Source: Lentilactobacillus diolivorans DSM 14421
GTDB taxonomy: Bacteria; Bacillota; Bacilli; Lactobacillales; Lactobacillaceae
DNA: 64,000 nt
NCBI RefSeq assembly: GCF_001434255.1
Contig: NZ_AZEY01000007.1
Coordinates: 1 to 64,000, forward strand
Direction: 5' to 3'
Both the position numbers and the translations under genes were made by a program. The notes below the pieces were generated by a model. The model was not told the origin of the DNA and made no database searches. It was given only the letters and a program-made list of their open reading frames with translations. This document shows positions 8,229-17,968 of the stretch, one piece after another; positions within the stretch are counted from its first letter, which is position 1; every line of letters begins with the position of its first letter.

Positions 8229-9494
8229 TTATTTACTTGCTTCACTTAATACCTTGCTGGTTGCTTTTTGGTTCAATGTAATCTTACCAGTTTCTTTCTT
8301 ACCTTTTTGATAATAAGTGGCTGAAATGGTATCGCCAACCTTATGCTTATACAGAATATCGCGAAGCTGACTCTGTTCAGTAATCTTAGTACCATCCAAC
8401 TCGGTAATGACGTCATATTTCTTAATCCCTGCGCGTTTAGCAGGTGAATTAGCATTAACTTGGAGAACAACCGCACCTGAGGTAACATCCTTAGGAACCT
8501 TCAAAATTGAGCGTTGCTGTTGTTCTGAAATATTGGAAAGATCGGTGTAGCCAATTCCAAGCGCTGGTCGGACAACCTGACCATTTTTGATTAATTGGTT
8601 AATAATCGTCACGACTTCGTTACTTGGAATCGCAAAGCCCATCCCTTCAACGCTGGTTCCCTGCTGATCCTGCGCTAATTTCATCGAATTAATTCCAACA
8701 ACTTGGCCGGCAAAGTTAATTAATGGACCACCTGAGTTCCCAGGATTAATGGCTGCATCGGTCTGAATAACCGTTGCGTTACCAACTTGTTGTCCAGACT
8801 CAGAGGTTTGCGGTACCTCTCGTTTCTTCGCTGAAATAATTCCCTGAGTAACCGAAGTGGCATATTGAGAACCAAGTGGCGATCCAATTGCCAGAACCGG
8901 TTCGGCAACCTTAATGTTATCAGAATCACCAAAGGTCGCTACTTTATTGATTTTATTGGAGTTAATTTTAATAACGGCCAGATCAGTAACGGCATCCTTA
9001 CCAACAACTTTGGCAGAAACTTTCGATCCATCATTTAAGATAATTTCCAAAGCATTCGCACCTGAAACAACGTGATTATTGGTGACGATATAAGCAGTGT
9101 TTCCGCTCTTTTTGTAAATAACACCCGAGCCTTCACTGGAAGCCTGTAATTCACCGCTCTTTTTTGAACTTCCTGAAGAACTGGAGCCGCCTTCCAAACC
9201 ACCGAGAATGCCAGCTAAGCTATTATCACCAGAGCTTTCACGTTGAAGATTAATAACGGAAACGACCGTACTCTTAGTTGCATTAAACGCTTTTTCTGCC
9301 TGAGTATTGAGGTTCACTTTCACATTGCTGATCTTGGTATTACCATTTTTATTACTGCCAGAAATTAATTCTGTCCCGGTACTATTGTTGTTACTGTTGA
9401 AATACGAAACACCGCCATACGTAATTCCGCCACCTAGTGCACCGGCCACTACAGCAGTTACAATAATTTTTCCAAAACCATTTTTTTGTGCCAA
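8229..9494 (-). CDS. htrA: Serine protease HtrA (DegP-like)
   Basis: This 421-residue membrane-anchored surface protease has an N-terminal transmembrane segment at residues ~9-31, a Ser/Gly-rich linker, a trypsin-like domain and one C-terminal PDZ domain (~320-410). The catalytic triad reads as His141 (VTNNHVV), Asp171 (TDLAVIKI) and Ser254 (NPGNSGGPL). It degrades misfolded exported proteins at the membrane-wall interface. The start is TTG behind AAGGGGGAA. It sits downstream of walRK-yycHI-yycJ as in most Lactobacillales, followed by its own terminator and the DnaA-box cluster. Confidence 0.96.
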   Translation of the reverse strand: MAQKNGFGKIIVTAVVAGALGGGITYGGVSYFNSNNNSTGTELISGSNKNGNTKISNVKVNLNTQAEKAFNATKSTVVSVINLQRESSGDNSLAGILGGLEGGSSSSGSSKKSGELQASSEGSGVIYKKSGNTAYIVTNNHVVSGANALEIILNDGSKVSAKVVGKDAVTDLAVIKINSNKINKVATFGDSDNIKVAEPVLAIGSPLGSQYATSVTQGIISAKKREVPQTSESGQQVGNATVIQTDAAINPGNSGGPLINFAGQVVGINSMKLAQDQQGTSVEGMGFAIPSNEVVTIINQLIKNGQVVRPALGIGYTDLSNISEQQQRSILKVPKDVTSGAVVLQVNANSPAKRAGIKKYDVITELDGTKITEQSQLRDILYKHKVGDTISATYYQKGKKETGKITLNQKATSKVLSEASK

Positions 9495-9761
9495 ATTAGT
9501 GTTCCCCCTTATATATTCTTAGTTTTATAATAAACTTTTTTCTTGAAAAATGTGTGATTAATATCTTAGGAAAGTTTAAAGGATCTTTTATAATTTTTCA
9601 AAATTGATACTGGATAACAAGAATCAATCACGCTTATCCATTAATTCAATCTTACTAGCCAAAAAGGACCAGAACAAATTTTCCGTTGCCCCAGCCCTCT
9701 ATTAACTTATAGAATAACACCAAGTAATAATATCGTGTTTAAAGATTCTTTCGCTAATCCC

Positions 9762-10565
9762 TCAAATAATCATCAATGGTGAGGCAATTTCTGGTTCTGT
9801 ATCATACAATTTAAAATCGCTACCCACACCCATATCATGATCCGCTAAAATCGACGCAACGGTCAAATGGCAAAGCGATTTCATGTTATTGTGCTGACTC
9901 CGATGACCTAGGAATATTTTCTTGGTTCGATGACCAACCACATCTAACATTGTATTCGCACCATCTTCATTTGATAAATGACCTTGGTCGCTAAGAATTC
10001 GCTGTTTCAACGGCCATGAATACTCACCGTTTTCCAGCATTTCAATATCATGATTGCATTCCAATAAATAACCGTCGGCATCTTTAATCACGCCTTCCAT
10101 CCGGTCTGAAACATAACCAGTATCTGTGAGAACCACAAACGATTTATTCCGATGATGAAACACGTAAAATTGGGGCTCTGCAGCATCATGAGAAACTGAA
10201 AAGCTTTCAATATCAATATCACCAAAGTCCATAACTGTGTCGGGCGGAAAAATGTTTTTCTCATCCTCAGGAACTTTGCCAATTTTAGAACTCATTGCAT
10301 CCCAAGTTCCTTGGTTGGCATAAACGTTTAAATTATAGCGCCTTGCCAAAACACCCACACTCTGACGATGATCAGAATGCTCATGTGTCACAAGCAACGT
10401 ATCGACATCGTTAATATCGCGATCAATTGACTTCATGAGGTTCGCGATTTTTTTGCCGCTTAAACCAGCATCCAACAGAATCTTATGCTGTGGTGTCTCA
10501 ACATATGTGACATTACCGGTACTACCACTGGCAAGCACACTAATTTGCATTTCATCATTATTCAT
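9762..10565 (-). CDS. yycJ: MBL-fold hydrolase YycJ/WalJ
   Basis: This 267-residue metallo-beta-lactamase-fold protein has the metal-binding THEHSDHRQSVG (HxHxDH) motif, then CNHD and LGHRSQHN segments. YycJ (WalJ) is the conserved partner of the WalRK operon. It is thought to be a nuclease-like hydrolase linked to cell-wall and DNA metabolism. The start at 10565 (MNNDEMQIS) is chosen over an upstream ATG because GGGAAGAAG precedes it. The gene directly follows yycI and ends the wal operon proper. Confidence 0.93.
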   Translation of the reverse strand: MNNDEMQISVLASGSTGNVTYVETPQHKILLDAGLSGKKIANLMKSIDRDINDVDTLLVTHEHSDHRQSVGVLARRYNLNVYANQGTWDAMSSKIGKVPEDEKNIFPPDTVMDFGDIDIESFSVSHDAAEPQFYVFHHRNKSFVVLTDTGYVSDRMEGVIKDADGYLLECNHDIEMLENGEYSWPLKQRILSDQGHLSNEDGANTMLDVVGHRTKKIFLGHRSQHNNMKSLCHLTVASILADHDMGVGSDFKLYDTEPEIASPLMII

Positions 10566-10585
10566 GATCGTTCTTCTTCCCAACA

Positions 10586-11425
10586 TTAATTAGTTAAGTC
10601 AGATAAGTCCTGACTATCCTTTAGATTTCCAGTTGTCTCTTTGATAATACCACCAGTAAATGCATTAATCTTCTTCAATTGGATTTCTGGAGAGTTTTGT
10701 GGCTTAATACCAATAATCCAAGTTGGAATGAAGACCCGGTCGTTATCAATCGACAATAGCTTCGTATATCCCAATTTTGTCCAAGCAATTTTAGTATTGT
10801 TTGGAATCTCGTTATATTGATACAACCATATTAAAGCACGAGTTTCCGAAATTGTCTCTGATTTTTCTCGTAAGCTTTTAACGTCTTGAAGATATGATTG
10901 CGTGTAACTAACAATTTGATGATTGGCATTCAAAGTAAAACTAATTTGGGCCTCACTAGAATAAATTGAACTCCCCATTGCCTTTTGACTGTAAACAAGA
11001 TTCCTGGAGGTTGAAAGATTCTTACTGTAAGAATACTGGCCGCCATTAACAACAAACGTTGGATCATCTAACATCTGATTAATTGATTTCTGCGGCGTTG
11101 TTTTATTAACCGTCACCGGTTCTTTAAATTCACTTTCCAGTTCATGGCTGACATAGTGGGGAGTCTGATTAGCCAGCTGCCCCATTTGTTGTCGTAAAAT
11201 ATCATTTTGGGTCCCTGACAGATAATAGGCAAAGTTTTTCTTCTCGGATAAGTGACTCACCTCAATCTGGTCGTCTCGCATTTCCTTAACAACTTGTGAA
11301 TCAGAGTCTCCATCCGACATGTTGTCGGCCTGTTGATTTGTATTCTGCTCAAACATCCCAAAAAGAAAAATATCAATCGCAATAAATGTGACCAAGAAGA
11401 TTAATTCAATTCGTCTAAAGTTCAA
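10586..11425 (-). CDS. yycI: Two-component system regulatory protein YycI
   Basis: This 279-residue protein has an N-terminal membrane helix (RIELIFLVTFIAIDIFLFGMF) and a large extracytoplasmic YycI domain. It starts with TTG behind a GGGGGGAG site. YycI acts with YycH at the membrane to modulate WalK kinase activity. Sequence identity in this family is low and the call rests mainly on the anchor, size and position between yycH and yycJ. The stop region overlaps a rejected upstream start of yycJ. Confidence 0.93.
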   Translation of the reverse strand: MNFRRIELIFLVTFIAIDIFLFGMFEQNTNQQADNMSDGDSDSQVVKEMRDDQIEVSHLSEKKNFAYYLSGTQNDILRQQMGQLANQTPHYVSHELESEFKEPVTVNKTTPQKSINQMLDDPTFVVNGGQYSYSKNLSTSRNLVYSQKAMGSSIYSSEAQISFTLNANHQIVSYTQSYLQDVKSLREKSETISETRALIWLYQYNEIPNNTKIAWTKLGYTKLLSIDNDRVFIPTWIIGIKPQNSPEIQLKKINAFTGGIIKETTGNLKDSQDLSDLTN

Positions 11426-11443
11426 TTGGCTCCCCCCTCTCTT

Positions 11444-12742
11444 CTAGTATTGATTCATTAGAGATGTATAACTATGCCATTGATTATTGTAATAAATATA
11501 CCAATCAGGAATAAGATTAATCAGCAGCTGTGACTCCTTATCTTTCTGCCAACCGTAACCAATTCGCATTTGTTGAATATCTTTGGTCTTGTATCCACGG
11601 GCAACTAATCGTCTAATAACCACCTCAGTTGCTGGTAGGGTTGTGTAACCACGTTTACTTGGAATTGGTACTTCTGGGTTATCCAGTGAAAAGTTCAATC
11701 GTTTGGCACTCGAATTCATAATCCTGGTTGAAATAGTCCCAAAACCATTCGCTCTAAAGATCGGGAATCCTTCAACAAAGGTTCGATACATCACTGTTCG
11801 GGTTTTGGTATCATAGCGGAAGAAACGCACGTTATCCAACGGCAATCCCAACTTGACCAAATCTTTGTAAGAATTATTGAGAACTGACGTAATTGCTCGC
11901 TGATCCTTATTAGTTCGATAATCAGAAAATTCTACCATTCGGGTTTGCGAATTAAACGTTAGCTGCAGTGAATTTTGATCGCTATAAATTAGCAGATTTC
12001 GACGTCGTTTAGCAGTAACATTTTGTGATTCTTCGTTATTCATCAGTCGACTTACAAAGTAATCCTGTGACTGTCGATCAACTAAATACTTATAGGGTTG
12101 CATTTGAACCGAATCATCCACATAAACCATTGGTTGCTTGTTAAATAAGCGTAATGATGCAGGAATGGTTCGAATATTCATGTCCAACACTTTGTTCAAA
12201 CTCTTTAAATCGTGGTGTTGAACACTAACTTGATACACTGCAAAATTCTTATCATTTAATAAATACAGTTTCGTTGAATTATTAGTTGGTAAAACAATCC
12301 GATTAACAGTGTGATTGGGAAAATTTTTAAACCGATGATTAACGATTTGATTAACGACTTTAATTGACACCGGACTGGAGTAATTCAACATAATTGAATC
12401 CGGTCGATTGGCGATATTTAAATACTTGGTTTGCGAATCACGACTTAAGGTTTTAATTTTAGCATCATGATAACCCTGCATCGTTTTTTTAATTTCGGTA
12501 ACCGCGTTGACCAACCGGTTAACCAAAATTTCCTGGGTACCATCCGAATTAGTATGAACTGCCTGAATTGGCGTATACACGTAACTCTTCGGTTTACTTA
12601 ACTGTTCAGTTTGCGGATTCTGTTCTGAATTTTGTTTACTTCGATAGTTAGCTGGATTGGTCCATAAAACAACAGAAAGCGTCAGGCTAACAACCACCGC
12701 GATGGTTAGTGCGATTGGTATCAGGTATCTACTAAACTTCAT
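11444..12742 (-). CDS. yycH: Two-component system activity regulator YycH
   Basis: This 432-residue membrane-anchored protein has a signal-anchor helix (YLIPIALTIAVVVSLTLSVVLW) followed by the two-domain extracellular YycH fold. It partners YycI in controlling WalK. The start overlaps the end of walK by 11 bp and has a GAGGAGG site, indicating translational coupling. Length matches the family. Confidence 0.95.
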   Translation of the reverse strand: MKFSRYLIPIALTIAVVVSLTLSVVLWTNPANYRSKQNSEQNPQTEQLSKPKSYVYTPIQAVHTNSDGTQEILVNRLVNAVTEIKKTMQGYHDAKIKTLSRDSQTKYLNIANRPDSIMLNYSSPVSIKVVNQIVNHRFKNFPNHTVNRIVLPTNNSTKLYLLNDKNFAVYQVSVQHHDLKSLNKVLDMNIRTIPASLRLFNKQPMVYVDDSVQMQPYKYLVDRQSQDYFVSRLMNNEESQNVTAKRRRNLLIYSDQNSLQLTFNSQTRMVEFSDYRTNKDQRAITSVLNNSYKDLVKLGLPLDNVRFFRYDTKTRTVMYRTFVEGFPIFRANGFGTISTRIMNSSAKRLNFSLDNPEVPIPSKRGYTTLPATEVVIRRLVARGYKTKDIQQMRIGYGWQKDKESQLLINLIPDWYIYYNNQWHSYTSLMNQY

Positions 12743-14585
12743 CCCATAAGTCCTCCTCTTCTAGCGGTTCATAAGGTAAGGCAATATAGAATGTTGATCC
12801 TTTGCCTTCAACACTTTCAGCCCAAAGTTGGCCATGCAAGGCTTCAACAACCTCTTTGGAAATAGCTAATCCCAAACCACTGCCACCTTGTTGACGAGAA
12901 CGGGCCTTATCAACCCGATAGAACCGATCAAAAATATGGGGAATATCCTTACGGGGAATTCCTAAACCTTGGTCACTGATGCTTAAAATAACTTTATTTC
13001 GAGTTTCATACAAGCGGCAGGTAATCGCACCGCCATCAGGTGAATATTTAATTGCGTTGTTCATCAAGTTATCAAGAACTTGAGTAAACCGGTCCGTATC
13101 CAAATCAACCCAAAGATCCCGCTTTGTAAAGTAACGTTTGATCTTGTATGTTTTCTCAGGATGATCATCCTTTTTTAAGATCATGTCAAATCTATTTAAG
13201 ACATAGTTAAATAACTCATTAATATTAACAAGTTCAACTTCCATTTTTTGAGTTCCGGAATCCATCCGTGACAATGTCAGTAAATCATTAATCATCCGAA
13301 TCATTCGATCTGTTTCATCCTGAGTAACTTTCAAAAACTTAGGAGCTAATTTAGGATCCTTCCAAGCACCATCATGAAGGGCTTCAATATAAGAACGAAC
13401 ACTTGTTAATGGGGTTCTTAACTCATGAGAAACATTGGAAACAAATTGTTTACGATCCTGATCAATTCGTTGTTGTTCAGTAATATCACGCAAAACGCAA
13501 ACCAAACCACTAATAAAACCCGATTCACGCTGAATTAATGAAAAATGGGCATGTAAGATAAGACTGTGATCGTCACTTGAAAAATCAAGAATCAGTTCGT
13601 CCGGTTTTTCCAACAAGTCACGCAGACTGTAATCCTTACGAATATCTAACACATCTAAAATTGACTGACCCATTGCCTGATTCTCATCCAAATCAAGAAA
13701 ACTGGCTGCCGTGTCATTAATAATAATGACGTTCCCCCGTCGATCCGTAGCAAGCACACCATCGGTCATGTTAGCTAAAACCGAATCCAGTCTTCGACGC
13801 TCGGATTCGGTTGATTCATGTGACTCCTCAACCCTAACTGACAAGTTGTTAACTGCGCTGGCTAATTGACCTAGTTCATCATTTCCGTAAACGTGAACTT
13901 GACCAGAATAATCGCCACGAGCAATTCGGATAGTTTGTTTCTTCATTTCTTCAATTGGTCGAGTAATCGCCCTGGAAATCACAATCGAGATTAATAGACC
14001 TAAAATAATCGCTATCGAAGCCGCAAATAAGTAAATCACGGTCACACTACTAATACTTTGATAAACATTGTCCAAGTTGGCTTTTGTATAAACAACCCCA
14101 ACTAACGTACTGTTATTTCCGGATCCTTTAATCAACGGCCTAATTGAGGTGTAATACCGCGTATTACTTGATGAATCATAGGTATTCTTCTCAACTTTTT
14201 GACTACTATAAATCGCATTCTTAACGTCATTATCAGTCGTTTTTTGGCCAACGATAGCCTGATTATTAATTTGATTGGTTCCTCGAATTGTCCCTTTATT
14301 ATCAATCACTTGGATTTGCGCAGAGCTACTGCTTCCCGAGTCGTTCAAGATTGCTCTAATTCGAGAGTTAGCAGCTGATTCATTTCGACGGGAAAGTTCT
14401 GTTTTTAGAGAATTACTGACGTAGGTTTGTAATTGAATCTGATTTTTAAACGTTGTTAGATTTTGATGTTCCAATTGCCTCACAAAAACAGCCCCAACGA
14501 TTTCAAGCGTTACTAATAATACAAGGGCGAAAACCAGCGCTATTTTGAATTTGATTGATTGGTAAAACTTAATTCGATTATTCAC
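12732..14585 (-). CDS. walK: Sensor histidine kinase WalK
   Basis: This 617-residue essential kinase of the WalRK system senses cell-wall status. The order is TM1 (~12-34), an extracellular Cache-like domain (~35-180), TM2 (~182-204), HAMP (~205-258), PAS (~263-370), HisKA with SHELRTP (phospho-acceptor His387) and a HATPase domain. The last carries DNLMNNAIKYSPDGG, DQGLGIPRKD and GGSGLGLAIS. It starts with GTG 40 bp after walR. Its output is phosphorylation of WalR, which controls autolysins and wall turnover. Confidence 0.97.
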   Translation of the reverse strand: MNNRIKFYQSIKFKIALVFALVLLVTLEIVGAVFVRQLEHQNLTTFKNQIQLQTYVSNSLKTELSRRNESAANSRIRAILNDSGSSSSAQIQVIDNKGTIRGTNQINNQAIVGQKTTDNDVKNAIYSSQKVEKNTYDSSSNTRYYTSIRPLIKGSGNNSTLVGVVYTKANLDNVYQSISSVTVIYLFAASIAIILGLLISIVISRAITRPIEEMKKQTIRIARGDYSGQVHVYGNDELGQLASAVNNLSVRVEESHESTESERRRLDSVLANMTDGVLATDRRGNVIIINDTAASFLDLDENQAMGQSILDVLDIRKDYSLRDLLEKPDELILDFSSDDHSLILHAHFSLIQRESGFISGLVCVLRDITEQQRIDQDRKQFVSNVSHELRTPLTSVRSYIEALHDGAWKDPKLAPKFLKVTQDETDRMIRMINDLLTLSRMDSGTQKMEVELVNINELFNYVLNRFDMILKKDDHPEKTYKIKRYFTKRDLWVDLDTDRFTQVLDNLMNNAIKYSPDGGAITCRLYETRNKVILSISDQGLGIPRKDIPHIFDRFYRVDKARSRQQGGSGLGLAISKEVVEALHGQLWAESVEGKGSTFYIALPYEPLEEEDLWDEV

Positions 14586-14625
14586 AACCAGCTATTACCT
14601 CTTACATTCATTGTTTCTAAAAGTG

Positions 14626-15345
14626 CTATGCTTGATCACTTTCTGGGTTCCTTAGATAATATCCAACACCTCGTCGAGTTACTAACCAAGTTGGGTGGCT
14701 TGGACTATCCTCAACCTTTTCACGAAGTCGACGAACAGTAACGTCAACCGTTCGAACATCTCCAAAATAATCATATCCCCAAACGGTTTGCAATAAATGT
14801 TCACGGGTCATTACTTGACCAATATGTTGTGCCAAATAGTGAAGTAATTCAAATTCCCGATGCGTTAACTCAATATTTTCACCACGTTTAGAAACTGAGT
14901 AGGCTTCTGGATGAATTACCAAATCACCAATTTTGATATCTTTGTTTTCGTCATTTTCATTTGACCCGCTGTTATTAGAAGTTCCCTGGCGCCGCAGATT
15001 AGCTTTAACTCGCGCAACCAATTCACGATTTGAGAAGGGTTTAGTCACATAGTCATCAGCACCAAGCTCCAACCCCAGAACTTTATCTAACTCAGAGTCC
15101 TTGGCAGTTACCATAATGATTGGAGTGTCCTTTGTTTTTCTAACCTCTCGAGCAACCTCAAGGCCATCAATTTTAGGTAGCATCAAATCCAGAATGATGA
15201 GGTCTGGATCAACTTCTTTAACTTGTTTTAATGCTTCTTCACCATCATAAGCAACGAATACTTCGTAGCCTTCTTTGGTTAAATTAAATTTTTCAATGTC
15301 GACGATTGGTTTTTCATCGTCTACGACTAATATTTTCTTTGCCAT
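14626..15345 (-). CDS. walR: Response regulator WalR
   Basis: This is a 239-residue OmpR/PhoB-type regulator. The receiver has the acidic pair VDDE, phospho-acceptor Asp53 (LIILDLMLP) and conserved Lys102 (TKPF). A short Ser/Asn/Asp linker leads to a winged-helix domain with [12 protein letters not shown] and VRRLREKVE. The ATG at 15345 follows AGGAGAA; longer in-frame extensions lack such a site. It is the first gene of the wal operon. An extended -10 promoter (TGTTATAAT, -10 at 15414-15419) lies about 70 bp upstream. Confidence 0.97.
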   Translation of the reverse strand: MAKKILVVDDEKPIVDIEKFNLTKEGYEVFVAYDGEEALKQVKEVDPDLIILDLMLPKIDGLEVAREVRKTKDTPIIMVTAKDSELDKVLGLELGADDYVTKPFSNRELVARVKANLRRQGTSNNSGSNENDENKDIKIGDLVIHPEAYSVSKRGENIELTHREFELLHYLAQHIGQVMTREHLLQTVWGYDYFGDVRTVDVTVRRLREKVEDSPSHPTWLVTRRGVGYYLRNPESDQA

Positions 15346-15413
15346 TAACAATTCTCCTAACATGGATTTTCGTATTGTTATTTTTAAAAATGTGCACACG
15401 CCAACATGTTGCT

Positions 15414-15422
15414 ATTATAACA
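15414..15422 (-). promoter_or_regulatory. Extended -10 promoter of the wal operon
   Basis: The minus strand reads TGTTATAAT, a perfect extended -10 element. The expected -35 position is poor (CTTAAA), as is common for extended -10 promoters. It is the best promoter match upstream of walR. Confidence 0.6.
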
Positions 15423-15564
15423 CAGCTGTGATTTTCTTTAAGAAATGCCCAAACTGTAAGTCTCAGCCATATTATTTTTGTATAAAATTATCTTTTTTAT
15501 TAAATACGAGTCCTTTTAATTTGTGACTATGCTCCCTTCTTTCTAAAAAAACTTCAAACACAGG

Positions 15565-15593
15565 TTGCAAATATTTTTTCCATATGCTATTAT
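15565..15593 (+). promoter_or_regulatory. Promoter of tRNA-Lys
   Basis: TTGCAA (15565-15570) and TATTAT (15588-15593) are separated by 17 bp and lie about 20 bp before the tRNA gene. The match is close to the vegetative consensus. Confidence 0.8.
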
Positions 15594-15612
15594 ATTTAAG
15601 TCGGTTAGTGAT

Positions 15613-15685
15613 GGGCAGTTAGCTCAGTTGGTAGAGCAACGGACTCTTAATCCGTGGGTCCAGGGTTCGAGCCCCTGACTGCCCA
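15613..15685 (+). tRNA. tRNA-Lys (CTT anticodon)
   Basis: This 73-nt cloverleaf has an acceptor stem GGGCAGT/ACTGCCC and the D-arm AGCTCAGTTGGTAGAGC. The anticodon stem ACGGA/TCCGT has the loop CTCTTAA, giving anticodon CTT for the AAG Lys codon. The T-arm is GGTTCGAGCCC, and the discriminator is A. CCA is not encoded. It is transcribed alone, with its own promoter and terminator, between the walR and dnaB promoters. Confidence 0.97.
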
Positions 15686-15702
15686 CTATTACATACCATT
15701 TA

Positions 15703-15747
15703 AATAACAATCACGCTGCTATTAAAAGCCGTGATTGTTATTTTTTT
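15703..15747 (+). terminator. tRNA-Lys terminator
   Basis: The arms AATAACAATCACG and CGTGATTGTTATT pair and are followed by a T-run. It lies 18 bp after the tRNA. Confidence 0.9.
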
Positions 15748-15837
15748 GCATAAATGACAGCAAATCAAAAGGACTGAGTAGATCTCAGTCCTTTTGTGTA
15801 TCCTAACACGGTTCGTTGGCTATTTCGAATGAATCGC

Positions 15838-17223
15838 TTATGATGCATCCGCGTATGATATTGATGAGAATTTATTATACGATTTAACAAATAAAAGTTT
15901 AACAGTTCCCCGAGGACCTGAACGGTTTTTCTCAATAATGACTTCAACTTCACCAACGTCATTTTCGTCATCTTCACCGCCACCATCATTATCATCATTA
16001 TCTGACTCGTCTTCGTCACGATAATAATCATCCCGATACAAGAAAGCAACAATGTCAGCATCCTGCTCAATTGATCCAGATTCACGAATATCGGACAAAA
16101 CAGGCCGCTTATCCTGTCGTTGTTCCACACCACGTGAAAGTTGCGATAGCGCAATAACAGGGACATGAAGTTCCTTAGCCAGCTTTTTTAACTGCCGTGA
16201 AATGTCAGAAACTTCTTGTTGCCGGTTTTCTCGATTGCCACCTTCAATCAGCTGCAAGTAATCGATCACAATTAAGCCTAAATTTCCATTCTCTTTAGCT
16301 AGTCGTCGACATTTTGCTCGAATTTCAGACATCTTAATACCGGCAGTATCATCCATAAAAATGTTTGCTCGGGATAAGCTGCCCATTGCAACAACCAGGT
16401 TTTGCCATTCATCTTCACTTAACTGTCCCGTTCGCAAATGATTGGCATTAATACTACCCTCGGAACACAGCATCCGATCAACCAATGATTCGGCACTCAT
16501 TTCCAAACTAAAAATGGCAACCGTTTTATCTGTTTTTGTTCCGACGTTCTGAGCCAAATTCAATGCAAATGCTGTTTTTCCAACGGCCGGTCGAGCAGCG
16601 ATAATGACCAGTTCATCCTTATGAAGACCGGTGGTAATTTTATCCAACTCAGGGTAGCCGGTTGACAGTCCCGTAACGGTGTCGCCTTCCTGAGAAAGAC
16701 GATCAATTTCATTAAAAGCAGAATTTAAAACATCCTTAATTGATTTAAAGCCGGATTGATTCCGATTCTCGGCAACATTCATAATGTCCCGTTCAGCATC
16801 ATCCAAAACGGTTGTGACATCATCTTCAGTATTGTAACTGTTAGTCACGATGTTAGTTGCAGTTTGAATAAGACGGCGCAAAATAGCCTTGTCTTTGACG
16901 ATTTTGGCATAGTAGGTCACATTGGCTGCTGTTGGTACAGAACCCGCCAACTCGGCAATATATTGCATCCCACCGACATCGTCCAAATTATTTTGATCTG
17001 TTAACAAATCAGTTATTGTCACAACATCGATAGCCTGATCCCGGTCATTTAAATCGACCATTGCTTGAAAAATAATTTGATGGGATCGCTTATAAAAATC
17101 TGTCGGATCCAAAAATTCCATTGCTTCAATGAGTGCATCCGTACTCAAAAAAATTGATCCGAGGACCGCTTTTTCAGCGTCAATATTCTGTGGCGGTAAT
17201 TCATTTACAAAATCATTACTCAT
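15838..17223 (-). CDS. dnaB: Replicative DNA helicase DnaB (DnaC in B. subtilis)
   Basis: This is a 461-residue hexameric replicative helicase. An N-terminal DnaB domain (PPQNIDAEKAVLGSIFL) and linker are followed by a RecA-like ATPase. The ATPase has Walker A ARPAVGKTAFALN, Walker B LIVIDYLQLI, ALSQLSRGVEQR and the arginine-finger region. An acidic insert-like stretch (DDYYRDEDESDNDDNDGGGEDDEND) near the C-terminus is longer than in many relatives. It is separated from rplI by a terminator, so it has its own transcript. Confidence 0.96.
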   Translation of the reverse strand: MSNDFVNELPPQNIDAEKAVLGSIFLSTDALIEAMEFLDPTDFYKRSHQIIFQAMVDLNDRDQAIDVVTITDLLTDQNNLDDVGGMQYIAELAGSVPTAANVTYYAKIVKDKAILRRLIQTATNIVTNSYNTEDDVTTVLDDAERDIMNVAENRNQSGFKSIKDVLNSAFNEIDRLSQEGDTVTGLSTGYPELDKITTGLHKDELVIIAARPAVGKTAFALNLAQNVGTKTDKTVAIFSLEMSAESLVDRMLCSEGSINANHLRTGQLSEDEWQNLVVAMGSLSRANIFMDDTAGIKMSEIRAKCRRLAKENGNLGLIVIDYLQLIEGGNRENRQQEVSDISRQLKKLAKELHVPVIALSQLSRGVEQRQDKRPVLSDIRESGSIEQDADIVAFLYRDDYYRDEDESDNDDNDGGGEDDENDVGEVEVIIEKNRSGPRGTVKLLFVKSYNKFSSISYADAS

Positions 17224-17285
17224 TTAAATTCCTCAAATTTCTATAGTGACAAATTCAATATTTTATTTTACACCAATTATCCTAA

Positions 17286-17325
17286 TAAAAGCGAGTGATT
17301 CAAAATCGAATCACTCGCTTCTTTT
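17286..17325 (-). terminator. Terminator downstream of rplI
   Basis: The perfect 11-bp arms GCGAGTGATTC/GAATCACTCGC have T-rich sequence on both sides, so it may work in either direction. It separates the gdpP-rplI transcript from dnaB. Confidence 0.85.
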
Positions 17326-17474
17326 CACAATGAAGTTAAATATTGCTATTTTATTTTAACCAGTTATTAAGGAAATTCCCAGCCAGATCCTCTTTCTCTG
17401 CACAAATAAGTCCTGTCTCACTGCCAGCTCAAGAAATGATTTAATTAAACTCATCATTTAATCATTGGCCCATA

Positions 17475-17927
17475 TTACTTTTCAGAAACATGAACTCTGA
17501 TCCGTGCTGTGACTTCAGAATGAAGTTTAACCGGAACATTAGTATACCCGGCTACCCGGATTGGATCAGACAATTCAATTTTACGTTTATCTAATTTAAT
17601 ACCAAATTGTTTATCAAGTGCCGATGCAATTTGTTTACTTGGAATCGATCCAAATAACCGGCCATCAGTCCCTGCTTTAGCTTGAAGTTCAACAACCGTC
17701 TTATCGTCTTCCAACTTGGCTTTAACTTGCTGCGCTTCTTCAACCTCTTCAACCTCACGACGTTTTTCCGCCTTTTGCTGACCCTTAAGTTGACTCATTG
17801 CAGAACGCGAAGCCTGCTTGGCTTTACCGTTCTTAATTAGGAAGTTTTGGGCATAGCCGTCGGGAACTTCTTTAACTTCGCCACGTTTACCTTTACCACG
17901 GACGTCTTCTAGAAAAATTACTTTCAC
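17475..17927 (-). CDS. rplI: 50S ribosomal protein L9
   Basis: This is a 150-residue bL9 with the N-terminal domain MKVIFLEDVRGKGKRGEVKEVPDGYAQN, a long connecting helix rich in E/K/Q, and the C-terminal RNA-binding domain. It starts with GTG behind AGGAGTGAT. It is transcribed with gdpP, as is usual in Firmicutes. Confidence 0.98.
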   Translation of the reverse strand: MKVIFLEDVRGKGKRGEVKEVPDGYAQNFLIKNGKAKQASRSAMSQLKGQQKAEKRREVEEVEEAQQVKAKLEDDKTVVELQAKAGTDGRLFGSIPSKQIASALDKQFGIKLDKRKIELSDPIRVAGYTNVPVKLHSEVTARIRVHVSEK

Positions 17928-17968
17928 AACCGATCACTCCTAATATTCTCAAAGTTATTTAAATACCT